Origin: an uncultured Actinomyces sp.
GTDB lineage: Bacteria > Actinomycetota > Actinomycetes > Actinomycetales > Actinomycetaceae
Assembly: GCA_938014245.1 (NCBI GenBank)
Contig: CALLSD010000018.1
Coordinates: 55,577-119,576 of the forward strand
Reading direction: 5' to 3'
DNA: 64,000 bases
The notes beneath the pieces are model-generated. The model made no database searches. It was not told where the DNA came from and saw only the letters and a program-made list of their open reading frames with translations. A program made the translations under genes and the position numbers. This document shows, piece after piece, positions 55,834 through 64,000 of this stretch (position 1 is its first letter; the number at the start of each line of letters is the position of its first letter).

Positions 55834-55866
55834 GTGGGGCGAACGCTTTCAAAGCGCTCGCCCCAC
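55834..55866 (-). terminator. Hairpin dividing the paralogue array into two units
   Basis: 16-nt arms (55834-55849 and 55851-55866) pair with one mismatch around a single base, starting 24 nt after the stop of array gene 6. There is no U-run, but the GC-rich stem is among the strongest in the window. Confidence 0.8.
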
Positions 55867-55890
55867 CAGATGTTCAGGTTTGAGAGCTAC

Positions 55891-56844
55891 TCAGGCCTGA
55901 GGGTACTGTCCGGGCTGCTGTCCCTGCTCGGGGTACTGACCCGGCTGCTGGGGGTACTGACCCGGCTGCTGGGGGTACTGCTCAGCCTGCGGGTACTGTG
56001 CGGGCTGTTGCGGGTACTGACCCTGCTGCGGGTACTGCGCCGGATCCACAGGACCCTGGCCGGTCGGAGCGGGGTACTGTCCGGGCTGAGGCATCGCACC
56101 GGGGTATGCGCCCGGGTATGCGCCGGGTGCGCCCATGGGCTGTGCCTGAGTCTTCTTGCGGTTGCTCATGACAACGAAGAACACGATGCCGCCGATGACG
56201 ACAACGGCCAGAATGCCAAGAAGAACCCACTTCATGCTTGAAGACGAAGACGAGGAAGAAGAAGTGCTGCTCTTATCGGAGGAGGTATTCGAAGAAGACT
56301 TGCCGGAGGCTGCACCTGAACCATCGGTGGTGCCCTTAACGGAAACGTCATCGCTCACGTCGGTCCACGTGACAGTTCCGGTCGCCTTGTCAATGGTGCC
56401 GCCATTGTCTGCGGTTGTGGGGACCATACCGCCAGAGAACTTTGCGGTGACCTTCTGCATTGTCAGGCCGGGCATCGCTGATGAGAGACGCGAGACAGCA
56501 GTCTCTGTCTGGGAGGTGAAAGTGAAGTCCTTGCCGCTGATGTCAAGAACCTGCGAAATCTCGCTGCTCTTAAAGGACTGGCTGACATCGCAGATGTGGG
56601 AAGAACCGCTGGTGCGGAAAGCCGTGGTTGCTCCGGCAGACTGCACACTCTTGCAGATGGACTCCGAGATCAAATCGCCGCTGGTGTCGATCATGCTCAG
56701 GGTGTAGCTTCCCGATGTGGTCGAGGTGAATTCGTAGGTTTCTTCGAGGTCAATGCTCGGAGCTGCAATAGCTGAACCGGTCACCATGGCAAAGGTGCCA
56801 GCAAGCGCCAGAGTTCCGATGACTCCAAGAGAGCGTCGCTTCAT
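55891..56844 (-). CDS. Array protein 6: two-Cys ectodomain membrane protein with QYP-repeat tail
   Basis: About 317 residues from the ATG at 56844 (AGAAGGAAC upstream). The signal peptide has cleavage near AIAA-PSI. The ectodomain has cysteines in SESICKSV and SHICDVSQSF, the block KDFTFTSQTETAV, and NGGTIDKATGTVTWTDV. A Ser/Thr-only linker (about 20 residues) lies outside the membrane helix (WVLLGILAVVVIGGIVFFVVM). The cytoplasmic tail is a Pro/Gln/Tyr repeat (GQYPQQP units). It belongs to subgroup B with array proteins 7 and 8. The function is unknown. Confidence 0.74.
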   Translation of the reverse strand: MKRRSLGVIGTLALAGTFAMVTGSAIAAPSIDLEETYEFTSTTSGSYTLSMIDTSGDLISESICKSVQSAGATTAFRTSGSSHICDVSQSFKSSEISQVLDISGKDFTFTSQTETAVSRLSSAMPGLTMQKVTAKFSGGMVPTTADNGGTIDKATGTVTWTDVSDDVSVKGTTDGSGAASGKSSSNTSSDKSSTSSSSSSSSSMKWVLLGILAVVVIGGIVFFVVMSNRKKTQAQPMGAPGAYPGAYPGAMPQPGQYPAPTGQGPVDPAQYPQQGQYPQQPAQYPQAEQYPQQPGQYPQQPGQYPEQGQQPGQYPQA

Positions 56845-56987
56845 GAGTGTTCCTTCTCGATATATGAGGACAGACAAACAAAAGAATAGGCACAATCGTC
56901 GCGGCTGACGAATTGTGTATCGTTTAAATTACAGAATGCTGAGCGTTTGCTGAATGTGTAGCTTGGGGGTTAGCCCTGAGGGTACTG
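56833..56987. repeat. Direct repeat copy 1 (155 bp)
   Basis: This segment is 150/155 identical to 57798-57952 by direct comparison. It spans the last codons and stop of array gene 7, the whole 125-nt intergenic region, and the start of array gene 6 through its sixth codon region. It defines a 965-bp duplicated unit. Confidence 0.95.
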
Positions 56988-57809
56988 CCCTGGCTGCTGC
57001 GGGTATTGGCCTGGTGTGGGGTACTGACCCTGTTGTGGGTATTGGCCGCCTTGGGGCTGGGCCTTCTTGCGGTTGTTCATGACAACGAATGCACCGATAC
57101 CACCGATGACGATGACTGCCAAGACCAGCAAGAGGATCCACTTCGAGCCGGAAGAAGAGGAAGACGAGGTGGAATCAGGCGTTGAGGATGCTGCGCTGGT
57201 GGAGTCGGAATCTGCTGAGGCACTGCTTGTCGAACTGCTCTTCGCTGTGGAAGAAGCAGCTGCCTTACCGTCCGTACTGCCCTTTACTTTGACATTAATC
57301 TTGACATTGGACCAAGTGACTGTGCCCGTCGACTTATCGATCGTGCCGCCATTATCGGCAGAACTGGGAAGCAAGCCGCCAGCGAACTTCGCAGTCACCT
57401 TCCTAATGCTGTCAATTTTGTCGTCGGGGAACTCTTTAGACATGACCTTCAACACGCCATCAGACTCGGAAGTGAAGGTGAAGTTGTTTCCAGAGACCTC
57501 CAAGAGCTCATCGATATCAGTTTCGTTGACCTCGGTGATTACATCACAGACGTTAACTGAGCCTTCTGTGTGGAACTTGGTGCTGAGCTCTGGGTTCTTG
57601 CTTGAAATGTAGCTGCATGTATACTCTGTCATCAAAGTCTTCGAGCTGTCCCTGAAATGCTGGGTATAGCTCAAGTGAGTTGCAGAGGTGAAATCGTAGG
57701 TCTCTTCGACGCTAAAACGCGGCTCGTCAGCGAAAGCTGGTCCTGTCGCCAACACGAGGCTGGCTGTGAGTGCCAGGGCGCCTGCTGCCCCGATCGCGCG
57801 TCGCTTCAT
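56970..57809 (-). CDS. Array protein 7: two-Cys ectodomain membrane protein with QYP-repeat tail
   Basis: About 279 residues from the ATG at 57809. The signal peptide has cleavage near AFA-DEP. The ectodomain has cysteines in TEYTCSYI and VNVCDVITEV, then NNFTFTSESDGVL and NGGTIDKSTGTVTWSNV. It continues with a Ser/Thr-rich linker, a membrane helix (WILLLVLAVIVIGGIGAFVVM) and a short GQYPQQ tail. It is very close to array protein 6 in the start region and in flanking DNA. Recombination between the flanking 155-bp repeats would delete exactly this gene. Confidence 0.74.
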   Translation of the reverse strand: MKRRAIGAAGALALTASLVLATGPAFADEPRFSVEETYDFTSATHLSYTQHFRDSSKTLMTEYTCSYISSKNPELSTKFHTEGSVNVCDVITEVNETDIDELLEVSGNNFTFTSESDGVLKVMSKEFPDDKIDSIRKVTAKFAGGLLPSSADNGGTIDKSTGTVTWSNVKINVKVKGSTDGKAAASSTAKSSSTSSASADSDSTSAASSTPDSTSSSSSSGSKWILLLVLAVIVIGGIGAFVVMNNRKKAQPQGGQYPQQGQYPTPGQYPQQPGQYPQG

Positions 57810-57952
57810 GAGTGTTCCTTCTCGGTATATGGGGACAGACAAACAAAAGAATAGGCACAATCGTCTCGGCTGACGAATTGTGTATCGTTTAAATTACAGA
57901 ATGCTGAGCGTTTGCTGAATGTGTAACTTGGGGGTTAGCCCTGCGGGTACTG
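57798..57952. repeat. Direct repeat copy 2 (155 bp)
   Basis: The partner of 56833-56987 with a constant 965-bp offset and five mismatches. It covers the end of array gene 8, the intergenic region and the start of array gene 7. A weaker third relative (AGAATAGGCA ... GTGACGAATT) lies upstream of array gene 8 near 58890-58925. Confidence 0.95.
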
Positions 57953-58858
57953 GCCGGGCTGCTGTGGATACTGCCCAGCTTGTTGCCCTTGTTCGGGCGG
58001 CTGCCACTGGTGTTGCTGCGGGTTGAACTGCTCCGGCTGTGGTGGAGGCGCTGCCTGCCACTGTTGCGGGGAAACCTGGCCCTGCGATGGGAAGTATTGG
58101 GTGTCCTGAGGGTATTGCCCCGGTTGTGGGGTGAAGGGGTCTGGGTACGTGCCTGGTGCAGGCATGGACTCTAAGTGGGGTTTCTTCTGACCTCGCAGCA
58201 CCAAGAAAATTGCGGTGCCGCCACCAATGATGATAAGGACAGCAACAGCGAGGAATATCCAGTTGTTGTTCGAAGAGGAAGAAACGTTAGAAGTTGGGGA
58301 GGAAGTTGGGGATTCGCTCGCCTCGGACGTAGGTGAGGCACCGGCTTTGGTGGTTCCCTTGACCGTCACATTCCGGGTGATGTGTGTCCAGGTGACAGTT
58401 GTCTGTTTCTCATCGATTCTTCCGCCAAAGTCTGCGGTCTTTGCGACCCAACCTTTAGGGAAGGTCACACTGACTTCCTTAAAGGACATGCCTTCAAAAG
58501 TCTTATCGATCAAGACGGCAGTCATAGAAGTAAAAGCGAACTCTGAACCGTCGATCTTTAGGCGTTCGCTGACTGCGTCATCCTTGATGACCTGAGTAAG
58601 GTCGCAAATGCTGTTGGTGCCTTGTACCCGGAAGGTCGCCTGGGTGTAGTCTCCAGGTTCGCTGGTGCACTTGTCTTTGGTGATCGTTTGCCCGGTGGGG
58701 TCGATCATGCTGACAGTGTGTCCAATCTCAGTTGGAGACGTGATGTAGTAAGCGTCTTTTAACTCGTAGGAAGGATCGGCAAAAGAAGGGCTTCCTGCAA
58801 AAGCGCAAGTTAGAGCGATTGCAAGTGCGCAGAAGGTTCCCAGCATGCGTTGCTTCAT
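57935..58858 (-). CDS. Array protein 8: two-Cys ectodomain membrane protein with Pro/Gln tail
   Basis: About 307 residues from the ATG at 58858 (AAAGGAATTG upstream); the long open frame toward 59128 overlaps the permease gene and is rejected. The signal peptide has cleavage near SFA-DPS. The ectodomain cysteines lie in TKDKCTSE and NSICDLTQVI, followed by FPKGWVAKTADFGGRIDEKQTTVTW. A Ser-rich linker, membrane helix (WIFLAVAVLIIIGGGTAIFLVL) and a Pro/Gln/Tyr tail ending GQYPQQPGQYPQG follow. It is the first gene of the three-gene unit. Confidence 0.74.
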   Translation of the reverse strand: MKQRMLGTFCALAIALTCAFAGSPSFADPSYELKDAYYITSPTEIGHTVSMIDPTGQTITKDKCTSEPGDYTQATFRVQGTNSICDLTQVIKDDAVSERLKIDGSEFAFTSMTAVLIDKTFEGMSFKEVSVTFPKGWVAKTADFGGRIDEKQTTVTWTHITRNVTVKGTTKAGASPTSEASESPTSSPTSNVSSSSNNNWIFLAVAVLIIIGGGTAIFLVLRGQKKPHLESMPAPGTYPDPFTPQPGQYPQDTQYFPSQGQVSPQQWQAAPPPQPEQFNPQQHQWQPPEQGQQAGQYPQQPGQYPQG

Positions 58859-59103
58859 CACAATTCCTTTGTCCAAGGGAAGACTATTCACAGAATAGGC
58901 ATTAAAAACGATCGTGACGAATTTGAATGTTGTGTAGAAGAGTGGGCGGTGTGCTCGCGGATCCACAACAGGCATATAACTTTGCTCACACTCATGTCCA
59001 AAAGGTAAACAAAGCGGAAAGCTCAGGTCATGTGATGGCAGACTATGAGCACCAGAGTCGGCGGCGTCCGGCCGCGGACCGATAAACCATAGGAGAGTGC
59101 GGC
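58859..59103. promoter_or_regulatory. Divergent intergenic region: array unit B and permease
   Basis: These 245 nt contain no gene. They must hold the promoters of array gene 8 (minus) and the permease (plus). A diverged copy of the array repeat lies around 58890-58925. No confident -10/-35 pair was assigned. Confidence 0.5.
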
Positions 59104-60624
59104 ATGGAAACGCCGAACCCACGTGCAATGGAAGTGAACCTTGAGACTGACCAGCAGGTACAGTCCAAGGACAAGCCCCAGCGCACGGAACTCAAGCGTG
59201 GTTTATCAGCACGCCACATGCAGATGATCGCTATCGGCGGCGCAATTGGCACCGGCCTCTTTGTCGCCTCGGGCGCAACAATCTCAACCGCAGGACCCGG
59301 CGGAGCTCTCACGGCCTACGCAGTCATCGGCCTCATGGTCCTCTTGCTCATGCAATCTCTTGGCGAGATGAGCGCACACATGCCCGTCGCGGGATCATTC
59401 CAGACCTATGCCACTCGCTTCGTGAGCCCCTCATTCGGCTTCGCAATGGGATGGAACTACTGGTTCAACTGGGCGATCACCGTCGCAGCCGAACTTGTCG
59501 CCTCGGGACTTGTCATGTCCTACTGGTTGCCGAGTGTCCCTTCCTGGGTCTGGGCAATCTCCTTCCTCTTCCTTCTTACCTTCCTTAACGCGCTGAGCGC
59601 GCGGGTTTATGGTGAGGCGGAATTCTGGTTCGCTCTGATCAAGGTCATCACCGTTGTCGTCTTCCTGATTTCAGGCACCCTGATGATCTTCGGAATCTTC
59701 AACGACTCCCCGGGAGTTCAGAACTGGACCGCTGGAGATGCTCCCTTCCACGGTGGATTCTTGTCCATCATCTCGGTCTTCATGATTGCAGGCTTCTCCT
59801 TCCAAGGAACCGAACTTGTCGGTGTTGCAGCAGGTGAATCCTCTAATCCTCGCCGCGACGTGCCCCGAGCAATCAAGACCGTGTTCTGGCGCATCATGTT
59901 CTTCTACATTGGCGCAATCGCCATCATTGGAACGCTGATTCCTTACACCGATCCGAACCTCTTGCGTGACAGCGCTGCAGACATTGCCTACTCGCCCTTC
60001 ACTCTGGTCTTCGAACGTATGGGTGTTGCCGCTGCAGCAGCAGTGATGAATGCCGTCATCTTGACCGCAATCCTCTCCGCAGGAAACTCAGGCCTGTACG
60101 CCTCCACGCGAATGCTGCACTCGATGGCACTGATCGGGCAGGCGCCTCGCTTCTTCGCAAAGGTCACGCGTCACGGCGTACCGATCTACGCAATGCTGGC
60201 CACCTCCGCCGTCGGCGCACTCGGATTCGTTGCGGCACTGGTGAGTGAAGATACTGCGTACACATGGCTGCTCAATGTTTCGGGCCTGTCCGGATTCATT
60301 GTCTGGCTGGGTATTGCGGCCTGCCACTGGCGCTTCCGCAGGGCCTACGTCAAGCAGGGCCACTCCCTTGACGAGCTTCCCTACAAAGCACCCTTCTTCC
60401 CCTTCGGTCCGATCCTCGCCTTCGGTATGTGCTTGATCGTTCTGCTGGGCCAAAATTACGAGGCCATCTTCCGCGGACAGCTTCTGCAAGTTGCGTCCTC
60501 GTACATCGGTCTTCCGGTCTTCTTGCTGATCTGGCTGGGCTACCACCTGGTGAAGAAGGATCGCACCGTGAGCTTGGATGAAATGGATGTTGAAGGCGTA
60601 ACCGTTACGCCTGAAAACGCATAG
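59104..60624 (+). CDS. Amino acid permease (APC superfamily, AAT type)
   Basis: A 506-residue, 12-helix transporter. The N-terminal signature LSARHMQMIAIGGAIGTGLFVASG is the AAT-family first helix with the unwound substrate site. FQGTELVGVAAGESSNPRRDVPRAIK is the conserved helix 6 to loop element. Substrates could be GABA, lysine, asparagine or aromatic amino acids; the sequence does not decide. The ATG at 59104 is only weakly preceded by a ribosome site. A strong terminator follows. Confidence 0.93.
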   Translation: METPNPRAMEVNLETDQQVQSKDKPQRTELKRGLSARHMQMIAIGGAIGTGLFVASGATISTAGPGGALTAYAVIGLMVLLLMQSLGEMSAHMPVAGSFQTYATRFVSPSFGFAMGWNYWFNWAITVAAELVASGLVMSYWLPSVPSWVWAISFLFLLTFLNALSARVYGEAEFWFALIKVITVVVFLISGTLMIFGIFNDSPGVQNWTAGDAPFHGGFLSIISVFMIAGFSFQGTELVGVAAGESSNPRRDVPRAIKTVFWRIMFFYIGAIAIIGTLIPYTDPNLLRDSAADIAYSPFTLVFERMGVAAAAAVMNAVILTAILSAGNSGLYASTRMLHSMALIGQAPRFFAKVTRHGVPIYAMLATSAVGALGFVAALVSEDTAYTWLLNVSGLSGFIVWLGIAACHWRFRRAYVKQGHSLDELPYKAPFFPFGPILAFGMCLIVLLGQNYEAIFRGQLLQVASSYIGLPVFLLIWLGYHLVKKDRTVSLDEMDVEGVTVTPENA

Positions 60625-60644
60625 TGGTGAGCTGGTAAACAGCG

Positions 60645-60675
60645 TTCGGGGGAGGCAGAAACTGCCTCCCCCGAA
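60645..60675 (+). terminator. Terminator after the amino acid permease
   Basis: A perfect 14-bp stem (60645-60658 with 60662-60675) with an AAA loop, followed by TTGTTT. It may also serve msrA on the other strand. Confidence 0.9.
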
Positions 60676-60715
60676 TTGTTTGCTCCCGCAGTGGAGTGTG
60701 CAAACCGATGAATGT

Positions 60716-61510
60716 CTACTTCGGTGGTTCGATGCTTACTTGTGCGGGTAAATTGAGGATCCCCACGGGGCAGCTCACGCCATTTGGCCCGTGATTGCAA
60801 TAGCCATCGGGATTCTTCTCCAAGTAGGCCTGGTGGTAGTCCTCAGCGAGGTAGAAAGGGCCACCCGACTGAGCAAAGCACGCTCCGGCCTCGCCAATCG
60901 TCGTATAGCAGCGGGCCCCAGGCACTGCGCGCTCCAACTCGGCCACCCACACACCGCGCAGGAGTGATGCCACCTCAGCCTGCCTCGGCGTCGTCACCCA
61001 AATCGCACTGCGGTACTGAGTGCCCACGTCGTTCCCATGACGGTTGGGGCGGGTGGAATCGTGGTTTTCGAAGAAGGTTTTGATCAGGCTCGCTCCGCCT
61101 TCGCCGGTTACGGAGGGATCGTAGACCACCGCGACAGTCTCGCCGTGGCCGGTGCGCCCCGTGCACACCTCTCGGTAGGTCGGATTTGCGTTCCCGCCGC
61201 CCATGTAACCAACGGCAGTTGCCCACACGCCTTTTTGGCGCCAGAAGATACGTTCAACGCCCCAGAAGCAACCCGCAGCAAGGTAGAGCACCTCGAATCC
61301 ATCGGGAACCGGATCGGTCGCGCGCGTCCCATTCACCGGGTGAAGTTCGAGCGCCTCCAAGATTGGGTGTCTGCCGCCTGGGATATCCGCCGGAAGAGTG
61401 CCCGCAGTGGGGGAGTCCAGGTATTTCCCTGCCCCCTCCGATAGACGAGGCCACGCTTGGCGTGGTCCTGCGGCGTAGCGCTGGGCGGTGGGTGAAGGAT
61501 CAGTGGCCAT
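60716..61510 (-). CDS. msrA: Peptide-methionine (S)-S-oxide reductase
   Basis: A 264-residue protein. The catalytic motif GCFWGVERIFW lies at about residue 78, followed by VGYMGGGNANPTYREVCTGRTGHGETV and the C-terminal YHQAYLEKNPDGYCNHG with resolving-type cysteine. It reduces methionine-S-sulfoxide in oxidised proteins. A 65-70-residue N-terminal extension (PILEALELHPVNGT region) is usual for the longer actinobacterial forms. The ATG is at 61510. It is monocistronic, between permease and rpsT. Confidence 0.95.
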   Translation of the reverse strand: MATDPSPTAQRYAAGPRQAWPRLSEGAGKYLDSPTAGTLPADIPGGRHPILEALELHPVNGTRATDPVPDGFEVLYLAAGCFWGVERIFWRQKGVWATAVGYMGGGNANPTYREVCTGRTGHGETVAVVYDPSVTGEGGASLIKTFFENHDSTRPNRHGNDVGTQYRSAIWVTTPRQAEVASLLRGVWVAELERAVPGARCYTTIGEAGACFAQSGGPFYLAEDYHQAYLEKNPDGYCNHGPNGVSCPVGILNLPAQVSIEPPK

Positions 61511-61610
61511 CTTCGGCTCCTTCAGTGTGGGGCGGGCAAGGTACTCTCTGCCGCGGACGGATGGGGTTATCTGTCCCCGTATTCTATGGCGATACTCAAG
61601 TCTTAGCAGA

Positions 61611-61648
61611 TAAAAATGTGGCCCCTGCAGTTTCCTGCAAGGGCCACA
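61611..61648 (-). terminator. Rho-independent terminator of rpsT
   Basis: On the minus strand a 14-bp stem (61648-61635 with 61630-61617, one G-U) and a GAAA tetraloop are followed directly by TTTTTA (61616-61611). This is the most canonical intrinsic terminator in the window. Confidence 0.95.
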
Positions 61649-61661
61649 TCAAGCGTTTAGA

Positions 61662-61925
61662 TCAGCCGAGCGACTGGACACGACGGGCAAGCTTGGACTT
61701 GCGGTTCGCGGCCTGGTTGCGGTGAATAACACCCTTCGAGACGGCCTTGTCGAGCTTGCGCGATGCAATGCGCAGAGCTTCGATTGCTGCTTCCTTGTCG
61801 CCAGCCTCGACGGCTTCGCGAGTCCTGCGCACCAGGGTCTTCAGTTCAGACTTGACAGCCAGGTTGCGCTGACGGCGCTTCTCGTTGGTGCGGATCCGCT
61901 TGATCTGAGACTTAATGTTCGCCAC
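61662..61925 (-). CDS. rpsT: 30S ribosomal protein S20
   Basis: An 87-residue basic helical protein with the S20 pattern: [21 protein letters not shown] at the start, [11 protein letters not shown] in the middle and [20 protein letters not shown] near the end. It binds 16S rRNA in the small-subunit body. The ATG at 61925 has AAGGAGT upstream. It is divergent from lepA across about 290 nt, a classic actinobacterial neighbourhood, and is followed by a strong U-tract terminator. Confidence 0.98.
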   Translation of the reverse strand: MANIKSQIKRIRTNEKRRQRNLAVKSELKTLVRRTREAVEAGDKEAAIEALRIASRKLDKAVSKGVIHRNQAANRKSKLARRVQSLG

Positions 61926-62215
61926 AGTCGGATTACTCCTTGGTCTTTCGTACGTACAGGTCGGTGAGGGCTGTGTCAGTGCCGGGACTGGGGCATGGGG
62001 ACACCCGCAAACGGCTCTAACCAGACCCCCTGCCCGACCAGGCTGGGAGTCCGATCGACAACTCTACCAGAAAAATAGGCGCCTAACGACCCCCGGAATG
62101 CTCACATCCGCTTGAGAAATGGTGAGAACGCACACCCTATCGGCGTGGAATTGGCATGCCCGTGCCTACTAATGGGACGATAGACCAGACGTCACAATCC
62201 TTCCGGAGGTCCTGT
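61926..62215. promoter_or_regulatory. Divergent rpsT-lepA intergenic region
   Basis: These 290 nt hold no gene. Promoters for both directions are expected. TTGGCA near 62150 is a -35-like hexamer for lepA, but no good -10 box at the right distance was found. GGAGG at 62205-62209 is the lepA ribosome site. Confidence 0.45.
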
Positions 62216-64000
62216 TTGTCCCCGATTCCTACTCCCGAGCAGGCCAAGCTGATTCAGCCCTCGGCCACCCCGCAGGAACGCATCCGCAATTTCTGCATCA
62301 TCGCTCACATCGATCATGGCAAGTCCACATTGGCTGACCGTATGCTTCAGCTCACCGGGGTGGTTGCAAGTCGAGACATGCGCGACCAATACCTGGACCG
62401 CATGGATATTGAGCGCGAACGTGGCATCACCATCAAGAGCCAGGCCGTGCGTATGCCTTGGGCCTTTGAAGGGGAGCCTTTCGCTCTCAATATGATCGAC
62501 ACCCCCGGACACGTGGACTTCACCTACGAGGTCTCCAGGTCTCTGGCCGCCTGCGAAGGTGCAGTTCTTCTCGTTGACGCCGCCCAGGGGATCGAAGCGC
62601 AGACCTTGGCGAACCTCTACCTAGCTTTAGAGAACGATCTGACCATCATCCCGGTCTTGAACAAGATCGATCTTCCGGGCGCACAGCCCGAAAAATACGC
62701 ACAGGAAATCGCTCAACTCATTGGCGTGGAACCAGATGATGTTCTGCGCGTCTCCGGTAAGACCGGTGAGGGCGTTCCGGACCTCCTTGACGAGATTGTT
62801 CGTCAGATTCCCTCGCCTACGGGTAACCCCGAGGGACCAACGCGCGCGATGATCTTCGACTCCGTTTACGACACGTATCGAGGCGTCGTTACCTACGTTC
62901 GAGTCGTCGACGGCATGCTCTCCACTCGCGAACGCGTGCGAATGATGTCTACCGGCGCAACTCACGAACTGCTCGAAATTGGTGTTATTTCACCTGAGCC
63001 AACTCCTGCTCCGGGAATCGCTGCCGGCGAAGTTGGCTACCTTATTACCGGCGTGAAGGACGTTCGCCAGTCCCGCGTTGGTGACACCATGACCTCAGCT
63101 GTTCGAGGCGCTGAAGAACCCCTAGCCGGCTATCGCGACCCGCGCCCCATGGTCTTTTCGGGAATTTACCCAGTTGATGGCTCTGATTTCCCGGATCTGC
63201 GCGACGCTTTGGAACGTCTCCAGCTCAACGATGCAGCGCTGACCTTCGAGCCTGAATCCAGCGCCGCCTTGGGCTTCGGCTTCCGCTGCGGATTCCTTGG
63301 GCTGCTGCACCTGGAAATCATCCGCGAACGCCTCGAGCGTGAATTCAAACTGGACCTGATCGCAACCGCGCCCAACGTCGTCTACAAGGTCGTTGCAGAA
63401 GACGGCACCGAGGTCCAAGTTGATAACCCCTCTGAATTCCCCGAAGGGAAGATCTCTGAAGTCCGCGAGCCCGTCGTGAACGCGACAATCCTGACCCCAA
63501 CCGAATTCACGGGAACGATCATGGAACTGTGCCAAGATCGTCGTGGAACCATGCGAGGAATGGACTACCTCTCAGAAGATCGCGTCGAGCTGCACTACCA
63601 GCTTCCCCTTGCTGAGATCGTCTTCGACTTCTTCGACCACCTCAAGTCGCGCACTCGCGGCTACGCCTCGCTTGACTACCACGAGAGCGGCGAGCAGGTT
63701 GCTGACCTCGTCAAGGTCGATATTCTCCTCAACGGAGACCGCGTCGATGCCTTCAGTGCGATCGTCCACAAGGACCAGGCCTACGCCTACGGTCTGCGCA
63801 TGACGAAGCGCCTCAAGGAACTGATCCCTCGCCAACAATTCGAAATTCCTGTGCAGGCGGCTGTTGGTGCCAGGGTTATTGCTCGCGAGAACATTAGGGC
63901 TCTGCGCAAGGACATGCTTGCGAAGTGTTACGGCGGTGACATCACCCGTAAGCGCAAGCTGCTCGAGAAGCAGAAGGAAGGCAAGAAGCGCATGAAGTCC
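62216..64000 (+). CDS. lepA: Elongation factor 4 (LepA), 3'-truncated by window edge
   Basis: 595 codons are visible and the frame is open at the window end; the full family length is slightly over 600. The TTG start at 62216 lies 6 nt after GGAGG. GTPase motifs are [15 protein letters not shown] (G1), RERGITI (G2), DTPGHVDF (G3) and NKID (G4). The LepA-specific C-terminal region follows up to [23 protein letters not shown]. LepA aids back-translocation or ribosome assembly under stress. Confidence 0.97.
   Translation, partial: MSPIPTPEQAKLIQPSATPQERIRNFCIIAHIDHGKSTLADRMLQLTGVVASRDMRDQYLDRMDIERERGITIKSQAVRMPWAFEGEPFALNMIDTPGHVDFTYEVSRSLAACEGAVLLVDAAQGIEAQTLANLYLALENDLTIIPVLNKIDLPGAQPEKYAQEIAQLIGVEPDDVLRVSGKTGEGVPDLLDEIVRQIPSPTGNPEGPTRAMIFDSVYDTYRGVVTYVRVVDGMLSTRERVRMMSTGATHELLEIGVISPEPTPAPGIAAGEVGYLITGVKDVRQSRVGDTMTSAVRGAEEPLAGYRDPRPMVFSGIYPVDGSDFPDLRDALERLQLNDAALTFEPESSAALGFGFRCGFLGLLHLEIIRERLEREFKLDLIATAPNVVYKVVAEDGTEVQVDNPSEFPEGKISEVREPVVNATILTPTEFTGTIMELCQDRRGTMRGMDYLSEDRVELHYQLPLAEIVFDFFDHLKSRTRGYASLDYHESGEQVADLVKVDILLNGDRVDAFSAIVHKDQAYAYGLRMTKRLKELIPRQQFEIPVQAAVGARVIARENIRALRKDMLAKCYGGDITRKRKLLEKQKEGKKRMKS

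Noticed and set aside
55834..55866. CRISPR-like or phage attachment repeat
   Set aside because: It is a single inverted repeat without spaced copies or an adjacent integrase; a terminator explains it.
58859..59128. N-terminal extension of array gene 8 to 59128
   Set aside because: It overlaps the divergent permease gene start, lacks a signal peptide at its start, and an ATG with ribosome site and signal peptide exists at 58858.

Overview
The window looks like chromosome from a moderately GC-rich actinobacterium. The gene order eno - ftsB/divIC-like - DUF501 - ppx, the pairing of pth with mfd, the DUF3017 protein, frequent GTG/TTG starts, and the eukaryote-style fused phosphofructokinase suggest the family Actinomycetaceae (Schaalia/Actinomyces type). 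That assignment is an inference from gene content, not from a marker search.

Layout: 1-3614 holds the end of a ferrous-iron/heme uptake operon (efeO, efeB) followed by a methyltransferase and a cupin. 3677-9884 (minus strand) holds nadE, a sirtuin, a truncated DUF3800 remnant, ackA and pta. 10017-15860 (plus) holds DUF3017, a dicarboxylate/amino-acid symporter, a double-length phosphofructokinase and pgi. 15995-21049 holds a zinc-type CDF exporter, an alcohol dehydrogenase, exonuclease III, a LigT-like phosphodiesterase and galK. 21130-33212 is housekeeping: pth, mfd, a SurA-like lipoprotein, eno, the divIC-like gene, DUF501, ppx, a tRNA, a Bax-inhibitor-1 protein, an FKBP and an AI-2E-type transporter. 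33313-40589 holds greA, hemolysin III, uppS, a fructokinase, xseA/xseB, ispH and ychF.

From about 40600 to 59000 the window becomes accessory. There is an AT-richer islet with an Abi_C-like protein and a small anchored protein, and then two divergently placed DUF5692 paralogues with an SRPBCC-like protein. EcsC, DoxX and GNAT genes follow, with a truncated EamA transporter. Last comes the most striking feature: eight consecutive minus-strand genes (48974-58858) for paralogous proteins. Each has a signal peptide, a two-cysteine ectodomain, one membrane helix and a low-complexity cytoplasmic tail. A strong hairpin splits them into a group of five and a group of three. Two of the three downstream-type units are separated by 155-bp near-identical repeats, which shows recent tandem duplication.

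The right end (59104-64000) holds an amino-acid permease, msrA, rpsT with a clear terminator, and lepA running off the edge. The core genes cover central carbon metabolism (pfk, pgi, eno, galK, fructokinase, ackA-pta), DNA repair (mfd, exoA, xseAB) and envelope/isoprenoid synthesis (uppS, ispH). The paralogue array is the best candidate for an undescribed surface system; its function cannot be read from sequence alone.
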